A stretch of 64,000 nucleotides of DNA, from positions 1 through 64,000 of the forward strand of contig CAMWTK010000001.1 in NCBI GenBank assembly GCA_947177175.1, written 5' to 3'. The notes beneath the pieces were generated by a model, which saw only the letters and a list, made by a program, of their open reading frames with translations, was not told where the DNA came from and did no database searches. Position numbers and translations under genes: made by a program. Positions within the stretch are counted from its first letter, which is position 1, and each line of letters opens with the position of its first letter. Of the stretch, positions 26,658 through 34,927 are shown piece by piece. The DNA is from an uncultured Treponema sp. (GTDB taxonomy: Bacteria; Spirochaetota; Spirochaetia; Treponematales; Treponemataceae).

Positions 26658-27723
26658 GATGACCATCCTTGTGCGCCTGCACCCGCGGCAACAGCACCGT
26701 ATGCAGGTACTGCCGCTCAGCCGCTGTCTCCGCCGCGACGATGACCGGCGCGACCACGTTCATGACCAGCACCGTGAACGCCGACCCCGCGCCCGAATCC
26801 CCCACGCCGATGATGAGAAACGCGACGATGCCCGCAAAAAAGCCATAGACCACCTTCCCCGCCGCCGTCACGGGTGTCGTACCGTACCATTGCAGCAGGA
26901 ACAGCGTACAGAACAGCGTACCGCTCGTCAGCAGCGCGAACAGCATATCGCCCTGCCCGACCGTGCCGCCGTACCACACCGGGGCGAGGAATCGGACAAG
27001 CAGGCAGTAAACGGCAAGGTAGACCGCCGGAATGAGCGCCTTGACGAGGTCGAACGAAATGAGGAAAATCGACGTGACCAGCGTAATCAGGTTGAAGCGG
27101 AACGCCGGGACGGACGCATGGGAATCCCACAGCAGCGACACGTAGCCTTCGGGAACGGACACGCCGAACAGACCGAACACGTTCCTGTTCAGGAACGCCG
27201 TAATCCGCGCGTCAATGCCCATCGTGGGGAACGTGCCGTCCTGAATGAGCGTGAGCGCGACGTTCTTCACCTGCAAGTCCTCCGCAGACAGCGAGAACGC
27301 GGGGAACAGGTCGGTGCGCACGAGCCAGCAGACCGCCACCGTCAGCGCGACGGGATTCACCCAGGTGTCCGCAAAGCCGCCGAGGATATGCTCGCAGACC
27401 AGAAGCACGCACAGCGCGATCAGAAAGACGGATGCCGCCGGATACGACGACGGAATGAGCAGGCCGATGACCAGCCCGCGCACGAGCGCGGCAATCCAGC
27501 CGAACGTCCGGGGCGGCGAAAAGAAACAGGCGATGCCCGCCACGGCAGCAGACGCGAGCACCGCGCCCGCGACCACGCCCAGCGCGCCCCAGCTCCGCGT
27601 CAGAAAAAGCATGAGCACGTGCGGCAGCAGGACAAGCAGGAACGCATATCCCTTGGCGTGCACGGACGGCGTGAGGGTGGCATACGGTCGCAGCGAGACG
27701 GTCGTATAATTATGTTTCATCAT
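26650..27723 (-). CDS. rnfD: RnfD-like membrane subunit without FMN attachment motif
   Basis: A 357-aa, about nine-helix membrane protein with the NqrB/RnfD pattern: HVLMLFLTRSWGALG, VRGLVIGLLIPSSYP, FADTWVNPVALTVAV and a C-terminal SAFTVLVMNVVAPVI. The SGAT sequence that bears covalent FMN in RnfD is absent from the periplasmic loop (QDGTFPTMGIDARITAF). It overlaps rnfC by 14 bases and rnfG by a few. AAGGATAAC precedes the ATG. Confidence 0.8.
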   Translation of the reverse strand: MMKHNYTTVSLRPYATLTPSVHAKGYAFLLVLLPHVLMLFLTRSWGALGVVAGAVLASAAVAGIACFFSPPRTFGWIAALVRGLVIGLLIPSSYPAASVFLIALCVLLVCEHILGGFADTWVNPVALTVAVCWLVRTDLFPAFSLSAEDLQVKNVALTLIQDGTFPTMGIDARITAFLNRNVFGLFGVSVPEGYVSLLWDSHASVPAFRFNLITLVTSIFLISFDLVKALIPAVYLAVYCLLVRFLAPVWYGGTVGQGDMLFALLTSGTLFCTLFLLQWYGTTPVTAAGKVVYGFFAGIVAFLIIGVGDSGAGSAFTVLVMNVVAPVIVAAETAAERQYLHTVLLPRVQAHKDGHHA

Positions 27724-29008
27724 AGTTATCCTTTATCAGCGCGGCTATCTGGCTGAGCGGCAGCCGCGACGGGCAGACCGCATTGCACAGCGCGCAGCCC
27801 GTGCAGAGCACGGTCGTCGCCGCATAACGTTTTTCCAGCTCGGTGGCGTCCGCCCCATGCATGAACGCGCGGTAGAACATATCGGGATACAGGGCGACCG
27901 GGCAGACATTCCGGCAGCCGCCGCAGCGGACGCACGGCTCATCATGCTGGCGTTTTGCCCGGCGCGGCGGCAGGAACGCCACGGACTTGACCATCGCAGT
28001 CACCGGCACGTCAAGGCTGCTCACGGAAAAGCCCGTCACGATGCCGTTGATTACGATACCCGCGACGGGGCGTTTGAATCCGCCGCACTGCGCCGCAAGC
28101 TCGCCCAGCGTCGTGCCGATTTTGACATTCATAATCGCGCCCGCGTTCAGGCAGTCGCCGGTCACGTGCACGTACGTCTCCAAAAGCGGGGTCGAAAGCG
28201 CGACCGCGCGGTATGCCGCCAGTGCCGTCTGCACGTCGATGAACAGGTCGCGGTTGCCGATGCCCGAAAACGGCTGTTCCGGCAGCTGCTTTCGGATAGC
28301 AGCCACCAGCTCATGCCGCGTGCCCGCCGGATAGCGCGCCGTAGTACAGGCAATGTCATAGGCAGGAACGCCGAACATCGCGTCGTCCCGCCGGTGCACG
28401 GCAGCGTCTTTTCCGCCCGCGCGCCGCACGAACACCACGCCGTTCGCCCGCATCGCTTTCGCGATGATCGCGGCCCCCTCGGCGACCTCCGCCGCATGGT
28501 GCGCGGCAACGAACGTCTCCGTCACGCGGCTGGGATCGTCGTCAAAGAGCCGCACCACCAGAATCCGCGCGCTCTGGGGATGCAGCTGTTTTATCTGCGC
28601 GCACAGCGACGTGCACCGCGAGAACGTGCTGACCACGCCGCGCTCGGCAAAGAACAGTTGCAGCATACCGGCTTCATAGACAGTCCAGTCAATCTTCCAC
28701 GACCGCCTGCCGCTGTAGGAGAACGAGCCGCCCAGCGCGATGTTCGCCGCCTTGCCCAGCTTTCCGTCGGGGAGCTGCACGACCGAAAGCTCCCGCACCG
28801 TCCCCGGAATCGATGCCTGCACCGAGCCGGACCTGCCCTGCGCAATCGTCTGCCCTTCCTGCACGACATCGCCTTCCCTGACGAGGATTTCCATGCGCTC
28901 GCCCTTGTCATACCCGAACGGCACGACGGCGACGCGCGGCATGAATCCGTTGACCGAAAGGGAAAACGCCCCGCTGTCCTCGGAGAGAAAATCAGAAACC
29001 GATGCCAT
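27710..29008 (-). CDS. rnfC: RnfC-like subunit, nucleotide-binding motif lost
   Basis: The 432-aa protein keeps the N-terminal barrel-sandwich (RVAVVPFGYDKGERMEILVREGDVV) and the C-terminal two-cluster ferredoxin part (CVRCGGCRNVCP and CTGCALCNAVCP). Between them, the Gly-rich GxGGAxFPTHVK motif that binds FMN/NADH in RnfC, and the following NGAECEP, cannot be found; the region reads AERGVVSTFSRCTSLC. Electron input from NADH at this site therefore looks unlikely. The start at 29008 follows AAGAAGG and overlaps the preceding membrane protein gene by 17 bases. Confidence 0.82.
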   Translation of the reverse strand: MASVSDFLSEDSGAFSLSVNGFMPRVAVVPFGYDKGERMEILVREGDVVQEGQTIAQGRSGSVQASIPGTVRELSVVQLPDGKLGKAANIALGGSFSYSGRRSWKIDWTVYEAGMLQLFFAERGVVSTFSRCTSLCAQIKQLHPQSARILVVRLFDDDPSRVTETFVAAHHAAEVAEGAAIIAKAMRANGVVFVRRAGGKDAAVHRRDDAMFGVPAYDIACTTARYPAGTRHELVAAIRKQLPEQPFSGIGNRDLFIDVQTALAAYRAVALSTPLLETYVHVTGDCLNAGAIMNVKIGTTLGELAAQCGGFKRPVAGIVINGIVTGFSVSSLDVPVTAMVKSVAFLPPRRAKRQHDEPCVRCGGCRNVCPVALYPDMFYRAFMHGADATELEKRYAATTVLCTGCALCNAVCPSRLPLSQIAALIKDNYDET

Positions 29009-30386
29009 AATGCCTTCTTACCAACACAACATATCCGATAATTCCCGCAGGAATCAGCATGAACACCACCAGCAGCGCCGGACCGAACCGCTCGCCCGTC
29101 GACCTGCCGCCGCGCGCATACGAATAGCGCGCGTCCTTGCCCTGCCGGAGCAGCATTTTCTCCAGCGCGGGATACGGCAAGCGCCGCACCGAATCATACA
29201 CGGAACTGCGGAACGCGCCGTTGTACACGAACACCGTCTTCCCGCGCTCCGTAATAACGCCGTTCTCCTCCGCGTACTCCGGCATGACAACGGTGTCTCC
29301 GTCAACGGGCGGCTGCGCGTTTCCGTCCGACAGGCGGCGGTACGGGAACGTCACGGTCTGCCAGCTCCAGGCAAGGAAATCGTCCAGATCGGGCAGCCGC
29401 GCCGAACCCGCGACAGGTGCCGGAACGGCCGGGACGATTCCTTCCGATACCGGCGACTGCACCATCGTCCCCGCAAGCGACACCAACAGCATGACCGCCG
29501 TCGCAAACACAAGCAGCGCGATGACCTTGACATCCCTACGCTCCACGAGCGGAATGAACCGCGCGCCCCGGATCAGCACGGGCGCGAACGGATGTCGCTT
29601 GCGTTTCTCATCATACACGGTTTTGAGCAGCGCGACAAGCACGAGCGCAGCCCCCCCCGCCACAAGCGCGACGACGTAAAAAAGCACGTTCAGCGGCGAC
29701 GACACGAACAGCAGCACTGCCGGCGCGAACAGGCAGATGACGACCAGCGGACTGCCCGCGCCTTTCAGAAAGCCGTGCCGCCCCCATATCTTTTGCAGCA
29801 TGAAAAAACCGTAGCTTGCCAGGCATGCCGCCGCGCCCGTCGTGAACTGCGGGCGGCTCAGCATAAAGGCGAGCAGGAACAGGAGCGCGGGCGCAATGGC
29901 AAGCCGCTGCCGGGCAAAGACAATGCAGACAAGCGCGAATGCCGCATAGACAATCGGGCTTGTCCAGGGAAACGATGCCGTGCCGTCCGTCCCCACGACC
30001 GCGCCCGGCACTGACTGCAACTCGTCAATTGCGCGCGACAACGCCCGGTCCTGCCCCTCGGGAACATAGCACAGCAGCGCAGTATTGCTCTCGTCGCGGA
30101 AAAAAACGTTGCGCTTCGTTATATAGGAATCCGCGCCCTGCATCTGCACGGGGCTGTAACGGGAGACAATCGGAATGCCCTGATTCGACCGTGCCACCAC
30201 GTCCCGGCATCCGTTCCGCGCCAGCACCGCATGGACCTGCGCGTCCGTCAGCGAATCGGAAATGACGTACAGCACCCGGTAGCCTTTCCACAGGCGGCTG
30301 ACCGGAACGATACGGAACACGGCGAACGCGCCGAGCGCGACGGCACAGAGCGCGGCCGTCATGATTATCGTCCGAATTGGTTTCAT
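28992..30386 (-). CDS. Unknown membrane protein heading the rnf-like operon (464 aa)
   Basis: I do not recognise this protein. It starts with a membrane helix (MKPIRTIIMTAALCAVALGAF), then an extracytoplasmic domain of about 120 residues (YRVLYVISDSLTDAQVHAVL ... YSPVQMQGADSYI), four to five more helices in the middle, a soluble stretch (DGDTVVMPEYAEENGVITER) and a last helix near the C-terminus followed by VRRHYGIGF. Its coding strand holds a G8 run (29651-29658), where slippage would truncate it. It overlaps rnfC by 17 bases, so it is likely an accessory part of that complex. GGGAG precedes the ATG. Confidence 0.75.
   Translation of the reverse strand: MKPIRTIIMTAALCAVALGAFAVFRIVPVSRLWKGYRVLYVISDSLTDAQVHAVLARNGCRDVVARSNQGIPIVSRYSPVQMQGADSYITKRNVFFRDESNTALLCYVPEGQDRALSRAIDELQSVPGAVVGTDGTASFPWTSPIVYAAFALVCIVFARQRLAIAPALLFLLAFMLSRPQFTTGAAACLASYGFFMLQKIWGRHGFLKGAGSPLVVICLFAPAVLLFVSSPLNVLFYVVALVAGGAALVLVALLKTVYDEKRKRHPFAPVLIRGARFIPLVERRDVKVIALLVFATAVMLLVSLAGTMVQSPVSEGIVPAVPAPVAGSARLPDLDDFLAWSWQTVTFPYRRLSDGNAQPPVDGDTVVMPEYAEENGVITERGKTVFVYNGAFRSSVYDSVRRLPYPALEKMLLRQGKDARYSYARGGRSTGERFGPALLVVFMLIPAGIIGYVVLVRRHYGIGF
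29651..29658 (-). repeat. G8 run inside the rnf-linked membrane protein gene
   Basis: Eight consecutive C on the plus strand, G8 on the coding strand, encoding Gly-Gly in LVAGGAALVLV. A one-base change would frameshift the second half of the protein. Confidence 0.9.
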
Positions 30387-30404
30387 CGCTCCCACCACCC
30401 GCGC

Positions 30405-30884
30405 TCACAAGACCGAGAATGCCACGCCGACAAAAAAGCCGAGCAGCACGCCCACGCACACCTCAAGCGGCGTATGCCCCTGCACTTCCTTTATCGGGCG
30501 GTACGCATGAATCTGCTGCTCCTGCAACGCCGCCCCGATTTCGTTCAGCTTCCGCGCCTGAATGCCGCTCGCCCGCCGGACTCCCAGCGCGTCACGGACT
30601 GTTACGAAGAAGAAACAGGCAGAAAGCATGAAAACGTCGGAGGCAATGCCCGAACGGAAGCCGATGGACGTGCACAGCGACGAGACCAGCGCCGAATGCG
30701 CCGAAGGCATGCTCCCCGTGCGCCAGATGAGCAGCTCGAACAGCTCGCCGATACTGCGTATCTTTCCGCTGAACAACTTGATGACCGTCTTGATGACCTG
30801 CGCGCTCAGCCAGCTGAACACACACGCCAAAAATACCGGGGAAGAAAAAAACTGCTGCACCTGATCACGAAGACTTGCATCCAT
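30405..30884 (-). CDS. Divergent PAP2 family (DUF212) membrane protein
   Basis: A 159-aa membrane protein with the DUF212/divergent PAP2 signature: WLSAQVIKTVIKL, RTGSMPSAHSALVSSL, RDALGVRRASGIQARKLN and the C-terminal VQGHTPLEVCVGVLLG. The family is related to PAP2 phosphatases and is thought to act on lipid phosphates, but no member is well characterised. ATG at 30884 is chosen because a TATAAT at 30892-30897 predicts transcription from 30885. It is divergent from rluA and precedes the rnf-like operon by 18 bases. Confidence 0.85.
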   Translation of the reverse strand: MDASLRDQVQQFFSSPVFLACVFSWLSAQVIKTVIKLFSGKIRSIGELFELLIWRTGSMPSAHSALVSSLCTSIGFRSGIASDVFMLSACFFFVTVRDALGVRRASGIQARKLNEIGAALQEQQIHAYRPIKEVQGHTPLEVCVGVLLGFFVGVAFSVL

Positions 30885-30891
30885 ACGCTTC

Positions 30892-30919
30892 ATTATATCC
30901 GTATGGCGGTTTTCGTCTA
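30892..30919 (-). promoter_or_regulatory. Promoter of the PAP2-like gene, near-leaderless
   Basis: Minus-strand TAGACG, 16-bp spacer, TATAAT; predicted +1 at 30885, one base before the ATG at 30884. It overlaps the upstream region of the divergent rluA promoter. Confidence 0.6.
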
Positions 30920-30920
30920 G

Positions 30921-30949
30921 TAGCAAAAGACGGATTTTCCCGGTAGGAT
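30921..30949 (+). promoter_or_regulatory. rluA promoter, predicted leaderless
   Basis: TAGCAA (weak), 17-bp spacer, TAGGAT; predicted +1 at 30956, the A of the rluA ATG. The -35 is poor, so this is less certain than its neighbours. Confidence 0.4.
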
Positions 30950-30955
30950 ACTGCC

Positions 30956-31918
30956 ATGAACTTCACGCACGTAACCGCAGGGCAGGACGACGACGGCCGC
31001 CGCCTTGACACCATTATCCGGCGATACCTGCCGGGACAGCCGCTGTCGCGCGTGTACGGCGCGCTCCGCAAGGGACTGATTTGCGTGGACGGCAGGCGGC
31101 GGCGGCAGGATTTCCGCGTGCGCGCCGGAAGCGACATCGCAATCGCCCGCGTCCTGCTGGGCGAAGCAAAAAACGCCCCAAAAACACCCGCCACCCCGCT
31201 CCCGGACGACCTCGTGCTGTTCAGGAACGGCGACCTCCTGATCCTGAACAAGCCCTATGACCTCCCCGTGCAGAAAGCACGGCGCGACGGACAATCGCTC
31301 GCGGACATGGTGCGGGACGACTTCGCGTTCCGCCACGGCAACGACGGCAGCTCGCTTTCGTTCCGCTGCGGACCGCTGCACCGGCTTGACCGCAAGACCA
31401 CGGGAATCGTCGTGTTCTCGCAGAGCCTGCGCGGCGCGCAGTGGTTCTCGCAGGCGATCCGGGCGCACGCCGTCCAGAAAAAATACCTCGCGCTCGTGCA
31501 GAACGCGCTGAATCACGCACAGACGTGGGAAGACACTGTTGCAGAAAAAGATACACCATCACATCGTTTCCACACCGTCTCGGTCGGCGGGGACGGAAAG
31601 CACGCGCAGACGACGGTCGAGCCGCTTGCTGCCGGCATGTTCCGCGGCATGCCCGTGACGCTCGTGGAGTGCGCCATCACGACGGGACGCAAGCACCAGA
31701 TCCGCGCGCAGGCAGCGGCGCACGGATTCCCCCTGCTCGGGGACACGGCCTACGGCGGCAGCGAAATTGCCGGGACGCAGGATTTTTTCCTGCACGCGCA
31801 CCAGATCGTCATCGGCAAGAACCCGCTCGGCGTTCCGCCCGACATCCGCGCCGCTATCCCGGACAATTTCGCAAAAATGCTGCGCACCTGCTTGATAAAG
31901 TCTGACGCACGGTTATAA
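30956..31918 (+). CDS. RluA-family pseudouridine synthase
   Basis: A 320-aa RNA pseudouridine synthase. The N-terminal 60 residues form an S4-type RNA-binding domain (RRLDTIIRRYLPGQPLSRVYGALRKGLICVDG). The catalytic HRLDRKTTGIVVF motif is near residue 140 and the C-terminal GRKHQIRAQAAAHGFPLLGD is typical of RluC/RluD-like enzymes that modify 23S rRNA. The exact uridine is unknown. The ATG at 30956 has no ribosome site. Confidence 0.92.
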   Translation: MNFTHVTAGQDDDGRRLDTIIRRYLPGQPLSRVYGALRKGLICVDGRRRRQDFRVRAGSDIAIARVLLGEAKNAPKTPATPLPDDLVLFRNGDLLILNKPYDLPVQKARRDGQSLADMVRDDFAFRHGNDGSSLSFRCGPLHRLDRKTTGIVVFSQSLRGAQWFSQAIRAHAVQKKYLALVQNALNHAQTWEDTVAEKDTPSHRFHTVSVGGDGKHAQTTVEPLAAGMFRGMPVTLVECAITTGRKHQIRAQAAAHGFPLLGDTAYGGSEIAGTQDFFLHAHQIVIGKNPLGVPPDIRAAIPDNFAKMLRTCLIKSDARL

Positions 31919-31919
31919 T
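31892..31919 (+). promoter_or_regulatory. Promoter of the P-loop protein gene
   Basis: TTGATA, 16-bp spacer, TATAAT, overlapping the end of rluA; predicted start near 31926, leader of 14 bases containing GGAAGAG. Confidence 0.65.
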
Positions 31920-31939
31920 CAATAGGAAGAGTTCTTGCC

Positions 31940-32851
31940 ATGCACCTTCTCGAACTTTTGGGCTTGCAGTCAAAACAGATTCAGGTTTTCGCATTCGTCG
32001 GGCCGAGCGGCACGGGAAAGAGTTTCCGCGCGAAGCTGGTCGCGCAGCGGTACGGCATCCGGGCGATCATCGACGACGGGCTGCTGATTTACGACGACGA
32101 AATCATATCGGGGCATTCGGCAAAACTGGAGCAGACCTACATGGGCGCGGTCAGGATCGCGCTTTTTGACGGCAAGGAAGAGCGCGACGAGGCGGCGCGC
32201 GCAATCCGCAGCCTGCGGCTCAAAAAACTGCTCATTTTGGGAACGTCGGAAAAAATGGCGGGAAAAATTGCGACGAGGCTACAGCTCCCGCCCATCCAGA
32301 AATTCATCCACATCGAAGAGCTTGCCACCAAGGAGCAGATGGAGCAGGCGCGGCGGAGCCGCATCATCGAGGGAAAGCACGTCATTCCCGTGCGCTCGAA
32401 CGAGGTCAAGAAAGGATACACCAAGATTTTCGTCAACGCGGTGCGCGTCTCGCTCACGCGGAAAAAATGGATCGCGCGTCTCTTCCCGTCGGCGCAGGCA
32501 CCGAACGAACCGTCCGCGAACGCAAAGCAGTTCGAAAAATCGGTCGTCCGCCCCGAATTCTCGCGCGTCAACCGCAAGGACATCCCGCAGGCGGCGCTCG
32601 CCCGCATGACGGAGCACTACACGAAGCAGTACCACGCGGGAATCAGCCTCAAGAAACTGTCGGTCTCGTTCGACGCGAGCGGCTACCGGCTCGTGCTCAC
32701 CGTGGACATTCCGTTCGGCCAGCAGCTCACCGCGTTCACGGGCGGGCTGAAGACGTTCATCACGGACATGATTGAAAAAGTGACCGGCACGCTCATCGAG
32801 GACATCGCCATCATCGTGGACAAAATCCTGCCGCCACAGGCGTCAATTTGA
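31940..32851 (+). CDS. P-loop protein with possible Asp23/Gls24-like C-terminus
   Basis: A 303-aa protein. Residues 14-30 (QVFAFVGPSGTGKSFRA) form a classic Walker A. The rest of the N-terminal 170 residues includes RLKKLLILGTSEKMAGKIATRL and a helical, charged part with a basic patch. After a linker, residues about 215-300 (ISLKKLSVSFDASGYRLVLTVDIPFGQQ ... GTLIEDIAIIVDKI) resemble the Asp23/Gls24 alkaline-shock fold. I do not know a named function; an ATPase linked to envelope or stress response is one guess. It converges on pcnB with an 18-bp gap. Confidence 0.75.
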   Translation: MHLLELLGLQSKQIQVFAFVGPSGTGKSFRAKLVAQRYGIRAIIDDGLLIYDDEIISGHSAKLEQTYMGAVRIALFDGKEERDEAARAIRSLRLKKLLILGTSEKMAGKIATRLQLPPIQKFIHIEELATKEQMEQARRSRIIEGKHVIPVRSNEVKKGYTKIFVNAVRVSLTRKKWIARLFPSAQAPNEPSANAKQFEKSVVRPEFSRVNRKDIPQAALARMTEHYTKQYHAGISLKKLSVSFDASGYRLVLTVDIPFGQQLTAFTGGLKTFITDMIEKVTGTLIEDIAIIVDKILPPQASI

Positions 32852-32869
32852 CGCACAGGACTGCGCGGG

Positions 32870-33961
32870 CTATTTCTTGTCCGCAAACATCCGCTTGGGA
32901 ATCTTGACCGACACGCCGAGCGCGCGCAGCGACTCGCGGATAGCGTATTCCAGCTCGGTGCGCTGCGGGTTGATCGGCAGCACGAACTGGCGCACCTGCG
33001 TCCAGGTCTTCAGGTACAGCTCGCCTGCCGCCGCCTTCGACTCGGCCTCTTTCTGCCAGTCGGTCAGCCCGGCGATGAAATCGCGCACGAAGAACATGAG
33101 TTTCTTTCCCAGCCGAGCGTCGCTTTCCCGCGCGACCAGCTCGTCCAGCGCACGGAGACTTTCCATATAGGCGCGCTCGAAATGCTTGTCGGCATACATC
33201 ATGGCGCACGCCGCCGGCTGCAAGTGCATGTACAGGTCGGTGTCAAGGGCCTCGCGAACGATGTCGTAGGAATGCCCGCCGTTGACGATCTTGAGCATCT
33301 CCTCGGTCAGGCGGGACGGCGAGACGGGCGACAGCAGGGGCGCACACCGGCGGATTTTATGGCGCAGGGCGAACGGAATGCGGCATCCCGTCGTGACGCT
33401 GTACTTGACGGCGCGCAGCATGCGCACGGGATCTTCCTCAAAAATACGGTCCAGCGGAATGACGGGGCGCAGAATGCCTTTCCTGATGTCGCTCACGCCG
33501 CCCACGTAATCGATGACCTGCTCGCGGAGCGGGTCGTAATACAGCGCGTTGAGCGTAAAGTCGCGCCGCTGTACGTCCTCGTCCATCGTGCCGAATTCGT
33601 TCCCGACGCTGCCCGACTTTGTTGAGCGGAACGTGCTGACCTCAAAAATCTTCTCACCGAAGAACACGTGCACCAGCCGGAATCGCCGCCCGATGATCCG
33701 TGAGTTACGGAACAGCCGCTTGATGCGCGACGGCGTGGCCTCGGTCACGATGTCAAAATCCTTGGGATTCCTGCCGACAAGCAGGTCGCGCACCGCGCCG
33801 CCCACGATGTAGGCATCGTACCCGCACTCACGCAGGTGCGAGACGACGAAATACGCGTCTTTGTCAATGGTCTCTACCGGTATCCGATGCTCTTCTTTCG
33901 TATAAACGACGGCTTTCTGCCGCAGCCTGCCGCGGGCATCGGTCGAATAACGTGTCAGCAC
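32870..33961 (-). CDS. pcnB: Poly(A) polymerase I / PcnB-type nucleotidyltransferase
   Basis: A 363-aa class II nucleotidyltransferase. It has the GGAVRD motif near residue 54 and the catalytic DFDIVTEATP pair, then RRFRLVHVFFGEKIFEVSTFR, which marks the PcnB branch rather than CCA-adding enzymes, followed by QRRDFTLNAL and EDPVRMLRAVKYS. It adds 3' A tails to RNA and so promotes decay. The GTG start at 33961 is supported by a promoter that predicts a +1 two bases upstream. The Lys-rich C-terminal tail is short compared with E. coli PcnB. Confidence 0.88.
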   Translation of the reverse strand: MLTRYSTDARGRLRQKAVVYTKEEHRIPVETIDKDAYFVVSHLRECGYDAYIVGGAVRDLLVGRNPKDFDIVTEATPSRIKRLFRNSRIIGRRFRLVHVFFGEKIFEVSTFRSTKSGSVGNEFGTMDEDVQRRDFTLNALYYDPLREQVIDYVGGVSDIRKGILRPVIPLDRIFEEDPVRMLRAVKYSVTTGCRIPFALRHKIRRCAPLLSPVSPSRLTEEMLKIVNGGHSYDIVREALDTDLYMHLQPAACAMMYADKHFERAYMESLRALDELVARESDARLGKKLMFFVRDFIAGLTDWQKEAESKAAAGELYLKTWTQVRQFVLPINPQRTELEYAIRESLRALGVSVKIPKRMFADKK

Positions 33962-33969
33962 AATGCCTT

Positions 33970-33998
33970 ATCATAATTTTTTCCCGCGCATTAGTCAA
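33970..33998 (-). promoter_or_regulatory. pcnB promoter, near-leaderless GTG start
   Basis: Minus-strand TTGACT, 17-bp spacer, TATGAT; predicted +1 at 33963, two bases before the GTG. It is back-to-back with the rfbA promoter. Confidence 0.65.
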
Positions 33999-34014
33999 TC
34001 CGCGCGGGGCTCTC

Positions 34015-34044
34015 TTGCCGTGACGGCGGGATTTATGGTAGAAT
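34015..34044 (+). promoter_or_regulatory. rfbA operon promoter, near-leaderless
   Basis: TTGCCG, 18-bp spacer, TAGAAT; predicted +1 at 34051, one base before the canonical rfbA ATG at 34052. The alternative ATG at 34043 lies in the -10 itself and is therefore rejected. Confidence 0.6.
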
Positions 34045-34051
34045 GGGCGGC

Positions 34052-34927
34052 ATGAAAGGTATCATTCTTGCGGGCGGTTCGGGCACGCGACTGTATCCGC
34101 TCACACGCGCCGTGAGCAAGCAGATTCTGCCGGTATACGACAAGCCGATGATTTACTATCCGCTGAGCGTCCTCATGCTCGCCGGAATCCGCGACGTGCT
34201 CGTCATCTCCACGCCGCGCGACCTCCCCGTCTTCGAGTCGCTGTTCGGCGACGGCGGCTGGCTCGGCATGCGGTTCGAGTACGCCGTGCAGGAGCAGCCG
34301 CGCGGGCTTGCCGACGCATTTATCGTGGGAAAAGACTTTATCGGGGACGATACCATCGCGCTCGTGCTCGGCGACAATATCTTCTACGGGCAGAATTTCT
34401 CCGAGACGCTCAAGAACGCCGCGCATACCGTGGACACGCGCGGCGGAGCGGTCATTTTCGGCTATTATGTCAAAGACCCGTCGGCATACGGCGTGGTGGA
34501 GAGCGACGCGGACGGCAGGGTCATCGGCATTGAAGAGAAGCCCGCGCACCCGAAGTCGAACTATGCCGTTCCCGGGCTGTATTTTTATGACAACGCCGTG
34601 ACACAGATCGCGCGGGAAGTCAAGCCGTCAGCGCGCGGCGAAATCGAGATTACGGCAGTGAACAACGCGTACCTCGCCAAATCCGCGCTCACCGTGGAGC
34701 TGCTCGGACGCGGCATGGCATGGCTCGACACGGGAACGTACGACGGCTTGCAGGAAGCAGGCGATTTCGTCAAAACTATCCAGAAGCGGCAGGGATTTTA
34801 CGTGAGCTGCATCGAGGAAATCGCCTACCGCAACGGCTGGATCGATAATAATCAGCTGACGGCACTGGCGGCGCAGTACAAGACCGACTACGGCACCTAC
34901 CTTCAGTTCATCGCGGAGCATTTCTGA
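34052..34927 (+). CDS. rfbA: Glucose-1-phosphate thymidylyltransferase
   Basis: A 291-aa nucleotidyltransferase that makes dTDP-glucose from glucose-1-phosphate and dTTP, first step of dTDP-L-rhamnose synthesis. It starts [18 protein letters not shown], with the signature GGSGTRL, followed by [47 protein letters not shown] and [14 protein letters not shown]. Length and motifs are normal. It begins a four-gene operon with one- to four-base overlaps. Confidence 0.97.
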   Translation: MKGIILAGGSGTRLYPLTRAVSKQILPVYDKPMIYYPLSVLMLAGIRDVLVISTPRDLPVFESLFGDGGWLGMRFEYAVQEQPRGLADAFIVGKDFIGDDTIALVLGDNIFYGQNFSETLKNAAHTVDTRGGAVIFGYYVKDPSAYGVVESDADGRVIGIEEKPAHPKSNYAVPGLYFYDNAVTQIAREVKPSARGEIEITAVNNAYLAKSALTVELLGRGMAWLDTGTYDGLQEAGDFVKTIQKRQGFYVSCIEEIAYRNGWIDNNQLTALAAQYKTDYGTYLQFIAEHF

